This document shows positions 1-5,147 of a DNA stretch of 5,147 bases, one piece after another. Where the stretch lies: assembly GCA_900550065.1 (NCBI GenBank), contig URQR01000148.1:1-5147 (forward strand). Reading direction: 5' to 3'. The translations under genes and the position numbers were made by a program. How positions within the stretch are numbered: position 1 is the stretch's first letter; each line of letters begins with the position of its first letter. The notes under the pieces were generated by a model. That model saw only the letters and a list, made by a program, of their open reading frames with translations. It did not search any database and had not been told where the DNA came from. Source of the DNA: an uncultured Eubacteriales bacterium. GTDB lineage: Bacteria > Bacillota > Clostridia > UBA1381 > UMGS1253.

Positions 1-13
1 TGGGTTTGGAACA

Positions 14-409
14 ATGGTTGAGCGTATCAAGGAGGGGTTGTTTCGCGATGCGTATCTATACAAGGATATACACAACTATACGTATATTTATACGAATCAT
101 CTCAACAAATTTGAAATTTGCCAATACGTTGTTTGCACTGATATTATGGATATTGCGGACGGCAACCGGCTGTATGCGGTCGGCTATGATGTATTTGGGC
201 GGTTAAAAAATGGTGCGCTGGCGGCCGAGGCGTGCATTGAAAAGGAAAACTACGATTTTTATATTGCACCGGGCGGCGACCGATGCGGTATCACAGTCTA
301 CCGCCCGTCGCACGAGTATGGCGATATAATTGAGGTGATAAAAGAGGTTATGGCTCCGTATGGGCTTGCGGTGAAATATGGGGAGGAAAACAAGGAGGAG
401 GAAATATAA
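14..409 (+). CDS. Hypothetical protein, possibly 5'-partial, coupled to a DUF4176 gene
   Basis: I do not recognise this family. The frame is open to the window edge, and the ATG at 14 has no visible ribosome binding site, so the true start may lie upstream. From that ATG it encodes 131 aa. It is soluble, with no signal peptide or membrane segment visible. Near the N terminus is a Tyr-rich stretch (YLYKDIHNYTYIY), then a hydrophobic/acidic middle (CTDIMDIADG), a Gly/Asp segment (IAPGGDRCG) and a charged C-terminal tail (GEENKEEEI). The sequence reads like a small alpha/beta protein. Its stop TAA overlaps the next ATG by one base (TAATG, 407-411), so the two are probably translationally coupled. 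The DUF4176 neighbour suggests a role beside a T7SS/LXG-type locus, such as an accessory or immunity-like protein, but that is only inference. A strong AAGGAGGGG at 29-37 lies inside the frame and does not give a sensible start for it. Confidence 0.65.
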   Translation: MVERIKEGLFRDAYLYKDIHNYTYIYTNHLNKFEICQYVVCTDIMDIADGNRLYAVGYDVFGRLKNGALAAEACIEKENYDFYIAPGGDRCGITVYRPSHEYGDIIEVIKEVMAPYGLAVKYGEENKEEEI

Positions 410-663
410 TGCGGTATTATCCGATTGGAACATTCGTGACGCTGAAGAATGGGACGCACCCGGTTATGATTTATGGACGCAAGCAAATGCAGGAGGGCAC
501 GGGGCATGTGTGGGATTATGTGGCGTGCCTGTATCCGGAGGGGTATATCAGCGACGATTACAATATTTTTTTCCAGCAGGAAGAAATTGATAAGGTGCAT
601 CGCACCGGAATGTATGGGTTCGAGGAAACACGTATGCAGCAGATTCTAAACAGTATGGACTAA
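409..663 (+). CDS. DUF4176 family protein (T7SS/LXG-locus associated)
   Basis: This 84-aa protein has the hallmark pattern of DUF4176: YPIGTFVTLKNG at residues 4-15, then a conserved MIYGR (about 20-24), DYVACLYPEGYI (about 36-47), a YNIFF motif and a following acidic DxV-type segment. The full family length is present. In Firmicutes, DUF4176 genes often sit in clusters with WXG100/LXG proteins and polymorphic toxins of the type VIIb secretion system. They are small cytoplasmic proteins thought to be accessory factors, and no enzymatic activity is established. The ribosome binding site AGGAGG (393-398) lies inside the end of the upstream gene, and the start overlaps that gene's stop by one base. 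An intrinsic terminator follows within a few bases, so this is the last gene of its operon. The family call is by recalled motif pattern, not by a search. Confidence 0.82.
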   Translation: MRYYPIGTFVTLKNGTHPVMIYGRKQMQEGTGHVWDYVACLYPEGYISDDYNIFFQQEEIDKVHRTGMYGFEETRMQQILNSMD

Positions 664-666
664 TCT

Positions 667-705
667 AAAAAGACGGGAGGAGGGTATATCCCCCCGTCTT
701 TTTTT
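667..705 (+). terminator. Intrinsic terminator after the DUF4176 operon
   Basis: GACGGG (672-677) pairs with CCCGTC (693-698). The stem extends inward by GG/CC after one bulged A, and outward by the A run (667-671) against the T run. It is followed directly by seven T residues (699-705). It starts four bases after the DUF4176 stop codon. It separates the upstream pair from the recombinase module. Confidence 0.88.
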
Positions 706-857
706 CTGTCTGACGGGTGCAAGGCGGAGTGCAAAAAAATAATACAGTGACAAAAAGCCGCGAAACCAGTTGTAGGACAAATTGTTTTAGTCATATATAA
801 ATATAGAAAGAAAAACAATCGCTGACACAGCGCTTTATCCGAACGGAGGGATGCCTT
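706..857 (+). promoter_or_regulatory. Leader region of the 56-codon gene; AT-rich, weak promoter candidate
   Basis: About 150 bases hold no convincing gene. A possible weak promoter is TTGTAG (770-775) with TATATA (794-799), an 18-base spacer, and a poor -35 match. A short odd palindrome, ACAA-A-TTGT, sits at 777-785 between the two boxes. The stretch ends in a good ribosome binding site, GGAGGG (845-850). I see no tRNA, no further terminator and no array. Confidence 0.35.
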
Positions 858-1028
858 GTGGCACAAGCACATGCGCAAGAGAGACAAACGCAGGCGGACC
901 TAAATCAAACTACACGCACTCCCCGCGCTTTTTTTGTCCGTGCCGCCGAGCCGAAATTTACAAGGAGGCAGACTGTTTCCTATATAATCAACGAGGTCAT
1001 GGAAAATATTAAAAAAAGTGAAGAATGA
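858..1028 (+). CDS. Small GTG-start protein (56 aa) just upstream of the recombinase
   Basis: The frame runs from GTG at 858 to TGA at 1026-1028. It has a well-placed ribosome binding site, GGAGGG at 845-850, seven bases before the start. The product begins MAQAHAQERQTQ and has a polar, Gln/Thr-rich N-terminal third. A basic core follows (TPRAFFVRAAEPKFTRRQ, about residues 21-38), then an amphipathic helix-like end (YIINEVMENIKKSEE). No membrane segment or signal is seen. The compact, basic, helical C-terminal half would suit a small DNA-binding or recombination-accessory protein. Small accessory genes such as excisionase-like or TnpW-like proteins often precede recombinases in clostridial elements, but I cannot match this to a family. 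Its stop codon overlaps the -35 box of the recombinase promoter candidate. The alternative ATG at 851 in another frame abuts the ribosome binding site and gives a Cys-rich product unlike a real protein. Confidence 0.6.
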   Translation: MAQAHAQERQTQADLNQTTRTPRAFFVRAAEPKFTRRQTVSYIINEVMENIKKSEE

Positions 1029-1053
1029 CTTTAATTTATCAATGGAATATGAT
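1025..1053 (+). promoter_or_regulatory. Candidate sigma-A promoter of the recombinase
   Basis: ATGACT (1025-1030) and TATGAT (1048-1053) are separated by 17 bases. The -10 box matches the consensus at five of six positions and the -35 box at four of six. The predicted start of transcription falls at about 1060, at the left arm of the inverted repeat. An overlapping alternative -10 box, TAAAAT, is at 1053-1058. The call is by pattern only. Confidence 0.5.
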
Positions 1054-1055
1054 AA

Positions 1056-1096
1056 AATAGAGATACATGTATTACAATTCGTGTATCTTCTCTATT
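1056..1096 (+). repeat. Bulged inverted repeat at the recombinase transcription start
   Basis: AATAGAGATACA (1056-1067) is complementary to TGTA (1082-1085) plus TCTCTATT (1089-1096), with a three-base TCT bulge and a 14-base loop. Without the bulge register, AGATACA (1061-1067) and TGTATCT (1082-1088) form a perfect 7-bp repeat. No T run follows, so it is not a terminator. It lies between the -10 box and the recombinase ribosome binding site, which suits an operator or a 5'-UTR structure that limits recombinase expression. Confidence 0.55.
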
Positions 1097-1123
1097 ATAT
1101 ATGATTTTAAAAGAGGGAGATGC

Positions 1124-2689
1124 ATGGCTGATACAAGGAAAACCTTGATATATTGCAGGGAAAGCAGGGACGATTACGGAGAGAATTACGACAGGATAGA
1201 AGTACAAAGGGACATCCATAAGCAGTTTTGTCAGAAAATGAATCTTGTCAATATTGTCGATGTAATTATGGACGACAATGTGTCGGGAACAATGTTTTTA
1301 AGATTCCAGCCGATTATAGAGCGGATTAAGCGCGGAGAAATTGAAGTCATTGTGTTTAAGGACGCTTCCCGGCTCGGCCGGAATCTGCGCGAAAGCCTCA
1401 ACTTTGTTGCGCTGTTGGAAGAGTATGGCGTGGAGATTCTGTTTGAATCAGAAGAGTACGACGAGGATTTTTTTCCGCTGAAGGCGTGGTTTAACGAACA
1501 GCGCGCCAAAGAGGACAGCAAGAAAATCAGGCGTGTAATACGGCATAAAATGGAGAGCGGAGAGTTGGTTGTAAAGCCTGTGTATGGTTATACAAAAGCG
1601 GAGGATACCCTGCTTCCACATCCACAGCACAGTGAAGTCGTAAAAAAAATATTTAAAATGGCACTTGACGGTCTGGGCACAAATCAGATTGCCGCGGAGT
1701 TAAACCGTTTGGGGCTTCCTACCCCCTCGCAGGCGTCGGGAACGAAACGGCAAGCAGCAGTATGGAATCGGCAGCACATTTGGCGTATTATTAACAATGA
1801 TACATATACCGGAACAATGACATATCACAAACGGACAAATGTAAGCTATAAGAATAAAAAGCTTATATACCTGCAGCCGGACGAATGGATTGTCAAGGAA
1901 AACCATCATCCGGCAATTATTTCAAAGGAAGAATTTTCACAGGTACAGGAAATGGTCCGCCATGCGGTTAGGACGCGGCCGAACAAAAAGAGGAACCGGC
2001 CGTTTACCGGCCTACTGCAATGCGGAGGGTGCGGGTCCTCTTTGGTACTGCGCATGAAAGCGAACCGCAGCGACGCCTACATCTGCGGCAAGAATAACCG
2101 CGAGGGCGCGGTGAAGGACCATATCAGGCCGGAGTACGGTTGCCGCACGCACCATATACAAGAAAAGTATTTATACGATATTGTCGCTGCATACGTAAAA
2201 AATCTGCTGTATGACGAAGCGGACTACGCAGAAAAAGTGATGAAACAATATAGGGACAGCAGAGACTGTATGGACAGCGGGGCAGAGTACCGGAGAAAAA
2301 TAGAAGACATTAGCCGGATTATCAATAAAATCTATGACGACAAGCTAAATGGTCTGATTAGTGAAGAGCTGTTTCAAAGTAAATATAACGAATACCGGCA
2401 AAAGCGGGCTAATTTTGAAAAGCTGCTCTGCGAGGTACAAAACAAAGCATCAAAAAAGGAGCAGACGCGGGCTGTGACGCTGTCTGATATCATACAGGCA
2501 GTCGAGGAACAGGCATTGACGCCGGGCACTGTAAAAAAGCTATTTGAAAAGATTATCTATTATTTGCCGGGAGAAATAACGATAGAGGATAAATTAGCGT
2601 ATTCCCTGCCGGATGACTGTTATAATGTATTATTCACGCAGGGCGGGCTTTTGTTTTTTGAGAATATAGCAGACAGCGGCACAATGTAG
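1124..2689 (+). CDS. Large serine recombinase (integrase of an integrative element)
   Basis: This is a 521-aa site-specific recombinase that would cut and rejoin DNA through a 5'-phosphoserine link to integrate or excise the element. The catalytic domain spans about residues 5-140. It has YCRES with nucleophile Ser14 and Arg12, DDNVSGT at 50-56, and KDASRLGRN at 79-87 carrying Arg83 and Arg86. The recombinase domain (about 150-260) contains PVYGY, GTNQIAAELNRLGLPTP and a W..I..IINNDTYTG motif. A zinc ribbon uses Cys300, Cys303, Cys321 and Cys340. A coiled coil (about 375-450) precedes the C-terminal segment. Length and order are normal for the family, and nothing essential is missing. I chose ATG 1124 because AGAGGGAG (1112-1119) lies just before it; the ATG at 1067 would add 19 residues inside the inverted repeat. 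Its stop codon directly abuts the truncated murA, so this gene forms the element end. Confidence 0.95.
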   Translation: MADTRKTLIYCRESRDDYGENYDRIEVQRDIHKQFCQKMNLVNIVDVIMDDNVSGTMFLRFQPIIERIKRGEIEVIVFKDASRLGRNLRESLNFVALLEEYGVEILFESEEYDEDFFPLKAWFNEQRAKEDSKKIRRVIRHKMESGELVVKPVYGYTKAEDTLLPHPQHSEVVKKIFKMALDGLGTNQIAAELNRLGLPTPSQASGTKRQAAVWNRQHIWRIINNDTYTGTMTYHKRTNVSYKNKKLIYLQPDEWIVKENHHPAIISKEEFSQVQEMVRHAVRTRPNKKRNRPFTGLLQCGGCGSSLVLRMKANRSDAYICGKNNREGAVKDHIRPEYGCRTHHIQEKYLYDIVAAYVKNLLYDEADYAEKVMKQYRDSRDCMDSGAEYRRKIEDISRIINKIYDDKLNGLISEELFQSKYNEYRQKRANFEKLLCEVQNKASKKEQTRAVTLSDIIQAVEEQALTPGTVKKLFEKIIYYLPGEITIEDKLAYSLPDDCYNVLFTQGGLLFFENIADSGTM

Positions 2690-2700
2690 ATTCGCTGCCG
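2677..2700. other. Probable attachment-site junction (element end within murA)
   Basis: The recombinase stop TAG (2687-2689) is followed at once by in-frame MurA codons beginning around 2689-2698. The exact crossover cannot be fixed without an uninterrupted murA. Five-base arms CGGCA (2677-2681) and TGCCG (2696-2700) are symmetric about 2688.5. That is the kind of weak dyad expected around a serine-recombinase crossover dinucleotide, but arms this short could arise by chance. Confidence 0.6.
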
Positions 2701-3612
2701 GGCGGCTGTGAGCTGGGACCGCGCCCAATTGATTTACACCTGAAGGCGTTTCGTCAGCTTGGCATCACAATCGAAGAGGAGCACGGCTTTATAAAATGCC
2801 ACTGCGACAGGATTGTACCGACGGCGATTCATCTTGACTTCCCGAGTGTCGGCGCGACGGAGAACATTATGCTTGCCGCTTCGCTCACCGAAGGAACGAC
2901 GTTGATTACCAACGCGGCAAAGGAGCCGGAGATTATAGATTTACAGAATTATTTGAACTGTATGGGCGCGAAAATCGACGGCGCGGGAACGAGCGTTGTG
3001 CAGATTGAAGGCGTAAAACGGCTCAGCGATGCGGAGCATACGGTGATCCCCGACCGAATCGTGGCGGCGACGTATCTGTCGTGCGGCGCGGCGGCGGGCG
3101 GCACGTTAGAACTCACGAACGTAGTCCCGTCCCATATGGAGGCGGTGCTTTCCGTGGCGGAGCAGTACGGCGCGAAGCTATACATATCGGAAGACCGGAT
3201 TGTGCAGGTTGCGCCAAAGCGGCTCGCGCCGGTCAAGATGATACGCACACAGCCGCACCCGGGCTTCCCGACGGATGCGCAGTCGCCCTTGATGGCCGCG
3301 CTGACGCTGGCGCGGGGCACGAGTATTTTTGTAGAAAACATTTTTGAAAGCAGATATAAACACGTTTATGAGCTGTGCCGTATGGGCGCGGACATCACGG
3401 TCGACGGCAGGCTTGCCGTTGTGCGCGGCGTTGGACAGCTGAGCGGCGCGAATGTCTGCGCGATGGATTTGCGCGGCGGGGCGGCGCTTGTTGTGGCCGG
3501 CCTTGCGGCGCAGGGGCGCACGACGATTACGGATGTGTATCATATAGACAGAGGATATGAAAACTTAGAAAAAACATTAAGCGGTATTGGGGCTGTAATT
3601 AAGAGGGAGTAA
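2690..3612 (+). pseudogene. murA: MurA, 5'-truncated by element insertion (UDP-GlcNAc enolpyruvyl transferase)
   Basis: MurA transfers enolpyruvate from PEP to UDP-N-acetylglucosamine, the first committed step of peptidoglycan synthesis, in the cytoplasm. About 307 codons match the family from the residue equivalent to E. coli ~110 to the C terminus. The frame starts at SLPGGCELGPRPIDLH, in which the Cys (codon 2707-2709) corresponds to catalytic Cys115. It continues through SVGATENIM, KEPEIIDL, HPGFPTDAQ (Asp305 equivalent), FESRYKHV (Arg331 equivalent), DLRGGAA (Arg371) and YHIDRGYE (Arg397). The N-terminal segment carrying Lys22, Asn23 and Arg91 is absent. There is no frameshift or internal stop, which suggests recent or reversible interruption. 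No credible start exists before the catalytic Cys; ATG 2869 would omit it. The missing part should lie at the far end of the element. GC content is visibly higher than in the recombinase or the downstream SDR. Confidence 0.93.
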
Positions 3613-3616
3613 GCCA

Positions 3617-3748
3617 ATGGAGCACACAAAAGAAAAACGCAACCTGCCGGCGCGGCAGGACGATATCCGCGCGCGGCACATAAAGCGGCAAAAGAAAAAG
3701 AGAAAAAGAAAGAGGAGAATAAAATGGAAGAAAATGTATTTTCACTGA
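3617..3748 (+). pseudogene. N-terminal fragment resembling DivIB/FtsQ cytoplasmic tail
   Basis: A 43-codon frame starts four bases after the murA stop. Its ribosome binding site is GAGGGAG (3603-3609), inside the murA end. It encodes a hydrophilic start (MEHTKEKRNLPARQDD) and then a dense basic run rich in Lys/Arg up to about residue 35. DivIB/FtsQ proteins of Firmicutes begin with just such a tail, followed by one membrane helix, and murA-divIB adjacency is common in Clostridia. Here the frame enters unrelated sequence and stops at TGA 3746-3748, overlapping the SDR start by 25 bases, so no membrane helix or POTRA domain remains. The identity rests on context and composition and could be wrong, since basic tails are low in information. 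It may be a truncated gene end or one side of an assembly join. Confidence 0.5.
3690..3723. other. Probable sequence junction in an A/G-rich tract
   Basis: The strand is almost purely A and G here (AAAGAAAAAGAGAAAAAGAA and onward). To the left is GC-rich murA/divIB-like DNA. To the right is a moderate-GC catabolic operon. The tract encodes the Lys/Arg run of the broken upstream frame and also contains the ribosome binding site AGGAG (3713-3717) of the SDR gene. Confidence 0.5.
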
Positions 3749-4488
3749 AAGGAAAAATTGCAATTGTGACCGGTGGGGCTACCGGACTGGGACTGGGGAT
3801 TACGGACTGTATGGTACGGGCCGGAGCAACTGTTGTTGTGATAGGAAGCAGACCTTATGAATTGGTAAAGCAGAATCTGGAAGTGTTCGGGGAAAAGGTT
3901 TCCTATGTGGTGTATGATATCACGGATACGGAACATACGCAGAAACTGGTGGAGGGATTGTATCAGAAATACGGACATTTGGATATTCTGGTAAATAATG
4001 CCGGAAATCATTGCAAAAAGCCGATAGAGGAAATGACTGTTGAAGATTTTGAGAAAGTGCTGAAGGTACATCTGACAGGAGCATTTGCTTTAAGCAAGGC
4101 GGTGATTCCTTATATGAAAAAGCAGAAAAGCGGCAGTATTCTTTTTCAGGCAAGTATGACCAGCTATATCGGACAGCCTTTTGTCACAGGATATGCTACG
4201 GCAAAAGCAGGTTATCTGGGGATGATACATGTCCTGACAGCGGAGTGCGCGGAATATGGAGTTCGCGTCAATGCGATTGCACCAGGCTGGATTGATACAC
4301 CGATGTTTCATCAGGCAACAGATAATGACCCCGCCAGACTTCAGAAAATCATGGGGCGTATCCCAATGAAACGTACAGGTGTGCCGGAGGATATCGGTAA
4401 TGCTGCTGTTTTTTTGTGCAGCGAAGCTGCCCGCTATATCAGCGGTGTATGTCTGCCGGTAGATGGTGGAGCGTTGATAGGATTTTAG
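3724..4488 (+). CDS. SDR-family oxidoreductase, probably hexuronate pathway (UxuB/KduD-like)
   Basis: This is a classical short-chain dehydrogenase of 254 aa, full length for the family. Residues 16-23 are the TGGATGLG nucleotide-binding motif, NNAG is at 91-94, catalytic Ser144 is correctly spaced from Tyr157 and Lys161 (YATAK), and APGWIDTPM and PVDGG motifs follow. The second strand ends in GSR without an Asp, which suggests NADP(H) preference (inference). The usual active-site Asn of the N-S-Y-K tetrad is His116 (KVHLTG). The next gene is uxaC, twelve bases on, so the likely substrate is a uronate-derived keto acid. Some Firmicutes use an SDR for D-fructuronate reduction to mannonate (as for the B. 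subtilis yjmF product). A KduD or gluconate 5-dehydrogenase role is also possible. ATG 3724 is supported by AGGAG at 3713-3717. No promoter is visible between the junction and this gene. Confidence 0.85.
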   Translation: MEENVFSLKGKIAIVTGGATGLGLGITDCMVRAGATVVVIGSRPYELVKQNLEVFGEKVSYVVYDITDTEHTQKLVEGLYQKYGHLDILVNNAGNHCKKPIEEMTVEDFEKVLKVHLTGAFALSKAVIPYMKKQKSGSILFQASMTSYIGQPFVTGYATAKAGYLGMIHVLTAECAEYGVRVNAIAPGWIDTPMFHQATDNDPARLQKIMGRIPMKRTGVPEDIGNAAVFLCSEAARYISGVCLPVDGGALIGF

Positions 4489-4500
4489 GAGGATGAAGGA

Positions 4501-5147
4501 ATGGAAACAGAAAGAAAAACCTTTCAGGAAGACTTTTATTTTCACAGTCAGTATGGAAAATATCTTTATCAGACTTATGCAAAGGAACTGCCCATTATAG
4601 ATTATCACTGCCATCTGCTCCCTCAGGAGATTTACGAAAACAAAGTATTTGACAGTCTTGGCGAGATATGGCTTGCCCATGACCATTATAAATGGCGGGC
4701 AATGAGAACCTTCGGGATTGAAGAACGGTATATCACAGGAGATGCGCCATGGAAGGAGAAATTCCGGAAATTTGCGGAAATTCTTCCCTATCTTGTAGGA
4801 AATCCTCTGTATATCTGGTGTGCTTTGGAATTAAAGAGATATTTTGGCATAGAAGAACCTCTTTGCGGAGAAAATGCAGATAGTATTTATGAAAAAACAA
4901 GAGAAATTATCCAGAGAGAGCAGATAACGCCCCGCTATTGCATGGAAAAATTCAAAGTAGAGTTAGTCTGTACCACAGATGACCCGGTGGACAGTCTGGA
5001 ATATCACCAGAAGATGGGAGAGATTCCGGGAACCCGTATTCTGCCTGCATTTCGTCCTGATAAAGCCTTCTATTGTGAAAAACCGGGATTTTCAGAATAT
5101 GTGTCAAAGCTGGAGAAGGCAAGTGGTGAAAATATCACCAATTTTGA
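4501..5147 (+). CDS. uxaC: Glucuronate isomerase, N-terminal part (runs off the window)
   Basis: UxaC interconverts D-glucuronate and D-fructuronate (and D-galacturonate and D-tagaturonate) in the cytoplasm, opening hexuronate catabolism. It belongs to the amidohydrolase superfamily. The 215 codons seen are a bit under half of the usual 465-470. Diagnostic features are IIDYHCHL with metal-site His36 and His38, PQEIYEN, HDHYKWRAMR at 60-69, and VCTTDDPVDSLEYH from about residue 156. The start follows AGGAGG (4487-4492), which overlaps the SDR stop codon, with eight bases between. The two genes are therefore co-transcribed and probably coupled. The reading frame is intact to the window edge. 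The neighbouring SDR would reduce its product. Confidence 0.93.
   Translation, partial: METERKTFQEDFYFHSQYGKYLYQTYAKELPIIDYHCHLLPQEIYENKVFDSLGEIWLAHDHYKWRAMRTFGIEERYITGDAPWKEKFRKFAEILPYLVGNPLYIWCALELKRYFGIEEPLCGENADSIYEKTREIIQREQITPRYCMEKFKVELVCTTDDPVDSLEYHQKMGEIPGTRILPAFRPDKAFYCEKPGFSEYVSKLEKASGENITNF

Noticed and set aside
53..95. TATA/CGTA-rich repetitive stretch as a possible regulatory repeat
   Set aside because: It is explained by consecutive Tyr, Ile and Thr codons of the first gene, and no regular period is kept.
48..206. ATG at 48 with a strong AAGGAGGGG (29-37) upstream, giving a 52-codon frame
   Set aside because: It overlaps the longer frame at 14-409, ends early and gives an Ile/Arg/Thr repeat-like product. 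The longer frame is coupled to a recognisable gene and continues to the window edge.
851..1009. Alternative ATG frame at 851 over the small gene
   Set aside because: The ATG touches the ribosome binding site with no spacer, and the product is Cys-rich and unlike a natural small protein. The GTG at 858 has correct spacing.
1067..1123. Upstream ATG extension of the recombinase
   Set aside because: No ribosome binding site. The extra 19 residues are encoded by the inverted repeat and AT-rich leader, and family proteins start close to the YCRES motif.
2949..3543. Several minus- and plus-strand frames inside murA
   Set aside because: GC-rich coding DNA leaves alternative frames open. The products are Arg/Ala-rich with no motifs, while the MurA frame is continuous.
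2869..3612. ATG at 2869 as the start of an independent MurA-like protein
   Set aside because: Strong MurA similarity continues upstream in the same frame to about 2692, including the catalytic Cys, so this ATG is internal.
4090..4686. Long minus-strand frame of 198 codons across the SDR and uxaC genes
   Set aside because: It lies opposite two well-supported genes, spans their boundary and has no recognisable motif. It is a coding shadow.

Overview
The window looks like chromosomal DNA of a gut-type Firmicute, probably class Clostridia. The evidence is strong AGGAGG-type ribosome binding sites, a DUF4176 gene of the kind found near type VII secretion (T7SS) and LXG-toxin loci, a large serine recombinase typical of clostridial integrative elements, a murA followed by what looks like the start of divIB/ftsQ, and a Firmicute-style hexuronate pair (short-chain dehydrogenase plus uxaC). 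All supported genes are on the + strand. Species cannot be named from this sequence.

Layout. (1) 1-705: two tightly coupled small genes, an unrecognised protein of about 131 aa and a DUF4176 protein, closed by a clear intrinsic terminator. (2) 706-1123: an AT-rich leader, a small GTG-start gene of 56 codons with a good ribosome binding site (858-1028), then a promoter and a bulged inverted repeat. (3) 1124-2689: a complete large serine recombinase of 521 aa with catalytic domain, recombinase domain, zinc ribbon and coiled coil. (4) 2690-3612: the C-terminal three quarters of MurA, in frame and undamaged but without the first 110 or so residues. It begins directly after the recombinase stop codon and just before the catalytic-Cys loop. 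(5) 3617-3748: a short, very basic reading frame that resembles the cytoplasmic tail of DivIB/FtsQ and is cut before any membrane segment. (6) 3724-5147: an SDR oxidoreductase and the N-terminal half of glucuronate isomerase (uxaC), with visibly different base composition.

Interpretation. Parts 1-3 look like the right end of an integrative element that entered murA at the codons for its active-site loop, with the recombinase as the last gene before the attachment junction. The 5' part of murA should lie at the other end of the element, outside the window. Excision could restore murA, so the element may act as a switch on this cell-wall gene copy. The second boundary, near 3690-3720, replaces the body of divIB with a sugar-acid catabolic operon. 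It may be a genuine rearrangement or an assembly join in an A/G-rich low-complexity tract. The SDR and UxaC probably work together in glucuronate/galacturonate breakdown: UxaC makes fructuronate or tagaturonate and the SDR reduces it.
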